Of a DNA stretch of 64,000 nucleotides, positions 59,388 through 64,000 are shown one piece after another. How positions within the stretch are numbered: the stretch's first letter is position 1; every line of letters starts with the position of its first letter. The stretch is from assembly GCA_903789635.1 (NCBI GenBank), contig CAIFEY010000008.1, positions 1 through 64,000 of the forward strand, given 5' to 3'. Both the position numbers and the translations under genes were made by a program. The stretch comes from an uncultured Eubacteriaceae bacterium (GTDB taxonomy: Bacteria; Bacillota; Clostridia; Peptostreptococcales; Anaerovoracaceae). A model generated the notes under the pieces. That model was given only the letters and a program-made list of their open reading frames with translations, did not search any database and had not been told where the DNA came from.

Positions 59388-60482
59388 TTACTTGAAGTCG
59401 ATGTAGCCCTTCTCGACGAGTGCCTCCGCGGACAGAACCGCTCCGCCCGCCGCTCCTCTGACGGTGTTGTGCGCGAGTCCGACGAACTTGTAGTCGAACA
59501 GGGTGTCCTCACGCAGACGGCCGAACGTGACGCCGAATCCGTTCTCATAATAGACGTCCTTCTTGACCTGCGGACGGTCGTCGTCCTCGAGGTACTTGAT
59601 GAACTGCTTCGGTCCGCTCGGGAGGTCTGCCTCCTGCGGGAATCCCTTGAAGCTGTTCAGCTTCTCTATCAGGTCCTCCTTCTCCGGCTTCTTATTGAAG
59701 TTGATGAAGACGGATGCCGTGTGGCCCTCCAGGACCGGGACGCGGATGCACTGGCTCGTGATGACCGGACCGTCGGACGGTACGATCTCGCCGTTCTCGA
59801 TGTGTCCGAAGATGCGCAGAGGCTCCTTCTCGCTCTTAGCCTCCTCGCCGCTGATGAACGGAATGATGTTTCCGACCATCTCCGGCCAAGTCTCAAAGTT
59901 CTTGCCCGCTCCGCTGATCGCCTGATACGTGGAAACGACGACCTGTGTCGGCTCGTAGTCCTTCCATGCAGCAAGGGCCGGCACGTAGCACTGGATCGAG
60001 CAGTTCGGCTTGACGGCGATGAATCCGCGCTTGGTGCCGAGGCGCTGCTTCTGGTAGCGGATCACGTCGTAGTGCTCCGGATTGATCTCCGGGATGACCA
60101 TCGGAACGTCCGGTGTCCAGCGGTGCGCGCTGTTGTTGGAGACGACCGGCGTCTCCGTCTTCGCGTACTCTTCCTCGATCGCACGGATCTCTTCCTTAGA
60201 CATGTTGACCGCGCTGAATACGAAGTCGACATCTTTCGCGACGTTCTCCACGTCCGCGACGTCCTTGATGACGATGTTCTTCACCGCCTCAGGAACCGGT
60301 GCCTCGAGCTTCCACTTTCCGTCGACCGCCTCCGCGTAAGTCTTGCCTGCGCTGTGCGCACTTGCTGCGATCGTTGTTACCTCGAACCATGGATGGTTGT
60401 CCAGCAGTGTGATAAAGCGCTGGCCGACCATTCCTGTGCCGCCGAGAATACCAACCTTGAGTTTTCTCTTCAGATTTTTCAT
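59388..60482 (-). CDS. asd: Aspartate-semialdehyde dehydrogenase, archaeal/fungal type
   Basis: Reduces aspartyl phosphate to aspartate semialdehyde for Lys, Thr and Met synthesis. 364 residues: NADP loop GILGGTGMVGQRF, catalytic Cys in VKPNCSIQCY, and the active-site His within RVPVLEGHTASVF. The sequence belongs to the branch found in archaea and fungi rather than the E. coli type. It is monocistronic with a very good promoter; no lysine riboswitch is visible in the short leader. Confidence 0.93.
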   Translation of the reverse strand: MKNLKRKLKVGILGGTGMVGQRFITLLDNHPWFEVTTIAASAHSAGKTYAEAVDGKWKLEAPVPEAVKNIVIKDVADVENVAKDVDFVFSAVNMSKEEIRAIEEEYAKTETPVVSNNSAHRWTPDVPMVIPEINPEHYDVIRYQKQRLGTKRGFIAVKPNCSIQCYVPALAAWKDYEPTQVVVSTYQAISGAGKNFETWPEMVGNIIPFISGEEAKSEKEPLRIFGHIENGEIVPSDGPVITSQCIRVPVLEGHTASVFINFNKKPEKEDLIEKLNSFKGFPQEADLPSGPKQFIKYLEDDDRPQVKKDVYYENGFGVTFGRLREDTLFDYKFVGLAHNTVRGAAGGAVLSAEALVEKGYIDFK

Positions 60483-60526
60483 TGGTTTCTCCCCCTAACC
60501 CTGGTTTTTTATTTGAAATCACAAAA

Positions 60527-60555
60527 ATTATACCAAATCACAGGTGCCTTTTCAA
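60527..60555 (-). promoter_or_regulatory. Promoter of asd
   Basis: TTGAAA-N17-TATAAT on the minus strand, 45 bases before the start. The rest of the spacer up to the rpmF terminator (60556-60742) shows no gene. Confidence 0.8.
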
Positions 60556-60742
60556 CAAAAGTCAAAAAAATATCAAGTTCGGTGAAATATTTCTTTTCTC
60601 GGCAGAGCTCACGCCTGCATCCCCCGCCGACCCTCCCCGGACAAAATCAGAGCTGACCGCACACGAGCCTCCCCTGATGCGCAGCTGTATTTTGTATACA
60701 TATCATACTCGGGTCACGTACGGCGCGCCCGTTATTCCCGCC

Positions 60743-60782
60743 AAAAAATGAGATAGAGACAGGCGTGCGCACACCTGTCTCT
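60743..60782 (-). terminator. Terminator of rpmF
   Basis: On the minus strand AGAGACAGG-N10-CCTGTCTCT is followed by ATCTCATTTTTTGG. Confidence 0.85.
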
Positions 60783-60814
60783 TCTTGATCATGATCTAAA
60801 ACTCTAAATTTATC

Positions 60815-61006
60815 CTATGCCTCTGCTGTGGATGCACCCAGAACGTCCTTACCGTCATAGAAATTACAGTTAGGGCAAACTCTGTGCGGAAGCTTTGGCT
60901 GATGACACTGTGGACAAATGCAGAGACCCGGAGCCGTTTTCTTCATGTTCGGAGAACGTCTCTTATCCCTTCTGGCTTTAGATGTTCTTCTCTTTGGAAC
61001 TGCCAT
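60815..61006 (-). CDS. rpmF: Ribosomal protein bL32
   Basis: 63 residues, MAVPKRRTSKARRDKRRS at the start, with the four zinc cysteines intact (CPQC and CPNC), so this is the zinc-containing form. SD AAGGAGG. Directly upstream of the SD is an eight-base perfect inverted repeat. TTGACG with a weak TATTTT suggests a local promoter. Confidence 0.96.
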   Translation of the reverse strand: MAVPKRRTSKARRDKRRSPNMKKTAPGLCICPQCHQPKLPHRVCPNCNFYDGKDVLGASTAEA

Positions 61007-61018
61007 TGTCTTACCTCC

Positions 61019-61039
61019 TTACATTAAAAAATAATGTAA
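61019..61039 (-). promoter_or_regulatory. Perfect inverted repeat abutting the rpmF SD
   Basis: TTACATTA-N5-TAATGTAA, with the SD (AAGGAGG) starting inside its last bases on the minus strand. As RNA it could hide the SD; as DNA it could be an operator over the start of transcription. Confidence 0.4.
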
Positions 61040-61180
61040 ATAAGAATTTTCGTCAACGTTAAGAGTATATCATCGAACGCACGCCGTGTCAAAGGAATTC
61101 CGCAACTTTTTCTGCCAATTTCTGCCGGTGACGATCGATTTCGATTCTGATTTCGATTCTGATTTCGATTTTCCTTCTAT

Positions 61181-62332
61181 TTATCTCTGCTCCTGTGGAT
61201 TCCGCAGATAGTACGGGTGGCGGACCAGATCGGCGTTCGCGTACAAGTCCTGTCCCGTGATCAGGTGATAGAGATCGGAAGCGAGCGCGTCGATCCTGAG
61301 GCTCCTCGCGATCTCGGGATAATTCTCCGCCTCCTTGTTCAGGTTCGTCAGCACCGGAATCTCGGAGAGCTCCTCCTTCCTGATCCGCTTAAGCAATCTG
61401 GCTCCCCGGCCGGAAAACGCCAGCACCCGCGCGTACAGCCTTGGATTCTCCATGTCCTCCCCTGTCACGCCGAGCAGGCACTGCGTCAGCATCCGCCTGA
61501 CCCTGGTCATCGTGTACGCCTTGCTCTTCGCCCGGGCAAGCAGCTCGTCCAGGCTCCCGCACCTTCTAATCTCCTTCTTCAGCTTGTTCCCGAGCCCATC
61601 CCCTGCCGACGCGATCCTTGCAAGCTCGCTCTCGTCCATCTGCAGGATCCTCGCCGCCGCGAGCCTAAAGTACCGATCCTGACAAATCTCATAGTACCCA
61701 GGATTCTCCTCCATCGCCTGTTTCCTGAGCTTAGACCCGGAGGCGTGATAGTCGCCCGCCTCCCGCCGGATCGTCTGCGCATCCGGCCGTCTGTCCTCCG
61801 GAAGCTGTAAAATCTGCCGCATGTACTCGACCGCGAGGATATTATTCGGTTCGGACAAAATAGATCCGGACCTTATTATCCCGAGCTCTTCTGCCGCCAT
61901 CTGCTGCGCCTTCGGAAACGACAGCCCGTTCTTTCGATATTCCGAAATCCGCAGGTGAAGCTGTTCCTCCTGGTCGAGCAGGGCTTTTGCCGCATCCGCG
62001 ATCTCACCGATCTCGCCGGACTCGCTCCCGAACCCGATCACGTCCACCCCGCCAAGGCCCGCCATGATCCTGACGCCCGCCATGCAGAAGTACGGGGACG
62101 CCGCGCTCGCGTAGATCGCCGGCATCTCGACGACGAGGTCCACCCCGCCGCGGACCGCAGCCTCCGCCCGCTCCCACTTGTCCCGGAACGCCGGCTCGCC
62201 GCGCTGCGTGAAGTTTCCGCTCATAACAGAAAGGACCGTGTCTGCCCCGGTCCTAAGTTTCAGCTCTTCCACAGCGTAGCGATGCCCGTCGTGGAAGGGG
62301 TTGTATTCTGCTGTAATTCCGACGGTGCGCAT
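61181..62332 (-). CDS. tmcAL: tRNA(Met) cytidine acetate ligase TmcAL
   Basis: Makes N4-acetylcytidine at the wobble base of elongator tRNA-Met from acetate and ATP. 383 residues: nucleotidyltransferase motif ITAEYNPFHDGHRYAV, SGNFTQRGEPA, DLVVEMPAIYASASP-like segment and GFGSESG. It overlaps the preceding gene by one base and is in its usual neighbourhood with coaD and rpmF. rpmF follows after about 175 bases, with its own likely promoter. Confidence 0.92.
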   Translation of the reverse strand: MRTVGITAEYNPFHDGHRYAVEELKLRTGADTVLSVMSGNFTQRGEPAFRDKWERAEAAVRGGVDLVVEMPAIYASAASPYFCMAGVRIMAGLGGVDVIGFGSESGEIGEIADAAKALLDQEEQLHLRISEYRKNGLSFPKAQQMAAEELGIIRSGSILSEPNNILAVEYMRQILQLPEDRRPDAQTIRREAGDYHASGSKLRKQAMEENPGYYEICQDRYFRLAAARILQMDESELARIASAGDGLGNKLKKEIRRCGSLDELLARAKSKAYTMTRVRRMLTQCLLGVTGEDMENPRLYARVLAFSGRGARLLKRIRKEELSEIPVLTNLNKEAENYPEIARSLRIDALASDLYHLITGQDLYANADLVRHPYYLRNPQEQR

Positions 62333-62901
62333 TACTTGTTTCCCTTGCCCCCGTCGTCCTTGTTCTCGTAAAGCCAGTCCTCGCCGTGCTGGGTGTGGGA
62401 GGCGAGCTGCTTGAGCTCGTCGCGGTTGCTCGCGAGCTGCCCGTCGATGCCCTCGAACGTCTTCGCGAGGTTGTCGTACATCGAGCCGAAATACGTGTTG
62501 TTCAGGTCGTCCATGCGCTTCTGCATCTTGAACAGCATCTGGTCCAGATAGTCGTAGGTGCGCAGCTTCAGCATCATCGCGTACTCTTCCGCTTCCTTCT
62601 CGATCGCGTCCGCGTGCTTCCTGGCCTTTAACGTAATATCGTTATTGTCTACCAGGAACTCTGCCTGCTTCTTCGCCTCGACGACGAGCTTCTGGTATTC
62701 CTTCTTGGCGTCCTCCAGGATCCGGTTCTGCTCGCCCTTCAGCCAGTGCGCCTGCTTCACGTCCTCCGGAAGCGTATTCCTGATGTCGGCGACGATCTCC
62801 AGGATCTCATTGCCGTCTACCATGATTTTTCCTGTCAAAGGTACCGTCGACGCCGTGTCCACGATGTCTTCCAGTTCTTCCAGCAATTCCAATACCGTCA
62901 T
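62332..62901 (-). CDS. Coiled-coil protein between coaD and tmcAL
   Basis: 189 residues, mostly heptad-like helix (EQNRILEDAKKEYQKLVVEAKKQAEFLV, KARKHADAIEKEAEEYAMML), somewhat like the stalk of ATP synthase subunit b but with no membrane segment. A protein of this kind is common at this place in Clostridia. Its function is unknown; DivIVA- or stalk-like scaffolding is only a guess. The stop overlaps the tmcAL start. Confidence 0.75.
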   Translation of the reverse strand: MTVLELLEELEDIVDTASTVPLTGKIMVDGNEILEIVADIRNTLPEDVKQAHWLKGEQNRILEDAKKEYQKLVVEAKKQAEFLVDNNDITLKARKHADAIEKEAEEYAMMLKLRTYDYLDQMLFKMQKRMDDLNNTYFGSMYDNLAKTFEGIDGQLASNRDELKQLASHTQHGEDWLYENKDDGGKGNK

Positions 62902-62912
62902 GGCTGCTCCTC

Positions 62913-63407
62913 CTATCCTTTTTGTGCGTACTTTTCTTTCATTTTCTGAAGGATCTTATCCGGCACCATTCCTTCCGGCGGGGTTCCGCCTACAGAAACA
63001 ATCTCTCTGACATTGGATGAACTGACGATCGAATACTCCGGTCTGGCCATTAAGAAGACCGACTCCACACCTTCACGAAACAACTGCTGATTGACCTGCG
63101 CCATCTCGATCTCGTAGGCGAAGTCCTTCTCGGTGCGTAAGCCCCGGACGACGGCACACAGGTCTCTCGGATTGACATAGTCCGCGAGAAGGCCCTGGAA
63201 GCTGTCGACGCTGATCTCCGGCCGGTCCTTAAACAGGTCCTCGATCATCTCGGTCCTCTCCTCGATGGTGAAGAGTCCGCCTTTCCTCGGATTCTTGATA
63301 ATGCCGATGACGAGCTCATCGAACATCGATGCCGCTCTGTTAATAATATCAATGTGTCCGTAGGTGATCGGGTCGAACGAGCCCGTGATCAACGCACGTC
63401 TGATCAT
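62913..63407 (-). CDS. coaD: Phosphopantetheine adenylyltransferase CoaD
   Basis: Fourth step of coenzyme A synthesis. 164 residues with the T/HxGH motif in GSFDPITYGHIDII, VRGLRTEKDFAYE for phosphopantetheine binding, and the conserved SIVSSSNVREI. It lies between rsmD and the coiled-coil gene, 11 bases before the latter. Confidence 0.96.
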   Translation of the reverse strand: MIRRALITGSFDPITYGHIDIINRAASMFDELVIGIIKNPRKGGLFTIEERTEMIEDLFKDRPEISVDSFQGLLADYVNPRDLCAVVRGLRTEKDFAYEIEMAQVNQQLFREGVESVFLMARPEYSIVSSSNVREIVSVGGTPPEGMVPDKILQKMKEKYAQKG

Positions 63408-63448
63408 GTTCCATGCCTCCGCGTCAAACTATATCTTACTCTCTTAAA

Positions 63449-64000
63449 TTACTCTTCTTCTGAATCTGCAGAATCCTCTGCAGAATTCTCGACGTCTTCT
63501 TCCCGCTTGTAGATCGACACCGTGGTCTTTCCGTACCTTCTGTCCTGCGTCTTGACGAACCTTCCGGCCCGTTCAGGGAGCGGACTGCGGGAATCATGCT
63601 CTGCTAATATTATACCGTCAGGAGCCAATAAATCAAGGTCACCGATCCTCTCGAAGCAGTCCTCATAAAGGCCCTCCCTGTACGGCGGGTCGAGGAAAAA
63701 GATGTCGATCTTCTCCCTGATCCTGTTCAGGCTGCGTCTGTAATCGCCCATCAGCACGACCGCGTCGTCCTGCGCCTGGCACTTCTCCAGGTTCGTCTTG
63801 ATCAGGCGGATCGAATCCCTCGACTTGTCGGCCAGGTAGACGCGCTCAGCGCCCCTGGACAGTGCCTCGATGCCGAGGTTGCCCGTGCCCGCGAACAGGT
63901 CGCAGCAGACGGATCCGTAGATGTCGTTCATCAGGATGTTGAATACCGCTTCCTTGACCTTGTCGGACGTCGGCCTGATGTCGTAATTCTCCGGCGTCTC
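63449..64000 (-). CDS. rsmD: 16S rRNA (guanine-966 N2) methyltransferase RsmD, 5' end beyond window
   Basis: The reading frame continues to the window edge: before the track's first Met the frame reads YDIRPTSDKVKEAVFNIL, the conserved RsmD N-terminus, so the true start is outside. SAM motif CCDLFAGTGNLGIEALSRG and catalytic DPPY (FFLDPPYREG) are present. The C-terminus has an acidic tail (EEDVENSAEDSADSEEE). It precedes coaD, as in most bacteria. Confidence 0.93.
   Translation of the reverse strand, partial: ETPENYDIRPTSDKVKEAVFNILMNDIYGSVCCDLFAGTGNLGIEALSRGAERVYLADKSRDSIRLIKTNLEKCQAQDDAVVLMGDYRRSLNRIREKIDIFFLDPPYREGLYEDCFERIGDLDLLAPDGIILAEHDSRSPLPERAGRFVKTQDRRYGKTTVSIYKREEDVENSAEDSADSEEE

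Noticed and set aside
60483-60560. Lysine riboswitch before asd
   Set aside because: The promoter lies only about 45 bases before the start, too short for the riboswitch.
1-64000. tRNA or rRNA genes
   Set aside because: No cloverleaf-like sequence or rRNA segment was recognised in any intergenic stretch.

Overview
The window looks like the chromosome of a GC-rich, strictly anaerobic member of the Bacillota (Clostridia). The evidence is a trimeric HydABC-type [FeFe]-hydrogenase, the gene orders alaS-ireB-ruvX, ftsK-rimO-pgsA-cinA-recA and rplU-rpmA-obgE, a single-chain clostridial-type PurL, NifS/NifU Fe-S assembly, and promoters close to TTGACA-N17-TATAAT. Every convincing gene except one (an HxlR regulator at 19645-19980) is on the minus strand, so operons read from high to low coordinates. 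No tRNA, rRNA, transposase, prophage or CRISPR array was seen.

Region 1-12 kb: a repeat-containing secreted protein, then two tandem copies of hydC-hydB-hydA. The copies share a block of about 3.76 kb that is identical base for base, while the hydC 5' end next to it differs at about 13 % of positions. Each copy keeps its own promoter and a candidate Rex (NADH-sensing) operator at the same relative position. Upstream lie ferritin and a TMEM175-like channel whose C-terminal tail is encoded by an intergenic repeat element.

Region 12-21 kb: an operon encoding a VWA protein with a degenerate metallopeptidase site, a MoxR-type AAA ATPase and an LRR/ankyrin-like protein, which is the best candidate here for an uncharacterised system. 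It is followed by a UroD/MtaA-like protein, two flavoproteins, a divergent HxlR regulator and an EamA transporter with a tandem-repeat leader.

Region 21.5-36 kb: purine synthesis (purE-purF-purM-purN-purO-AICAR transformylase-purD-purL), in which the usual fused PurH is replaced by a PurO-type cyclohydrolase plus a stand-alone transformylase, then ruvX-ireB-alaS.

Region 36-45 kb: phosphohexomutase, a lipoprotein beside a 59-bp tandem repeat, nifU/nifS, a YnzC-like protein, a Spo0A-like DNA-binding protein without a receiver domain, and ComEA. Region 45-64 kb: housekeeping operons including an HD/radical-SAM fusion, obgE, rpmA without the cleavable N-terminus, rplU with a C-terminal extension, recA with an SOS box, cinA, pgsA, rimO, ftsK, asd, rpmF, tmcAL, coaD and a partial rsmD. 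Several intergenic regions carry related inverted-repeat elements bounded by GGACAAA-like ends.

All calls come from reading the sequence by eye; no database search was run. Start codons were moved from the ORF track where a Shine-Dalgarno (SD) sequence argued for it.
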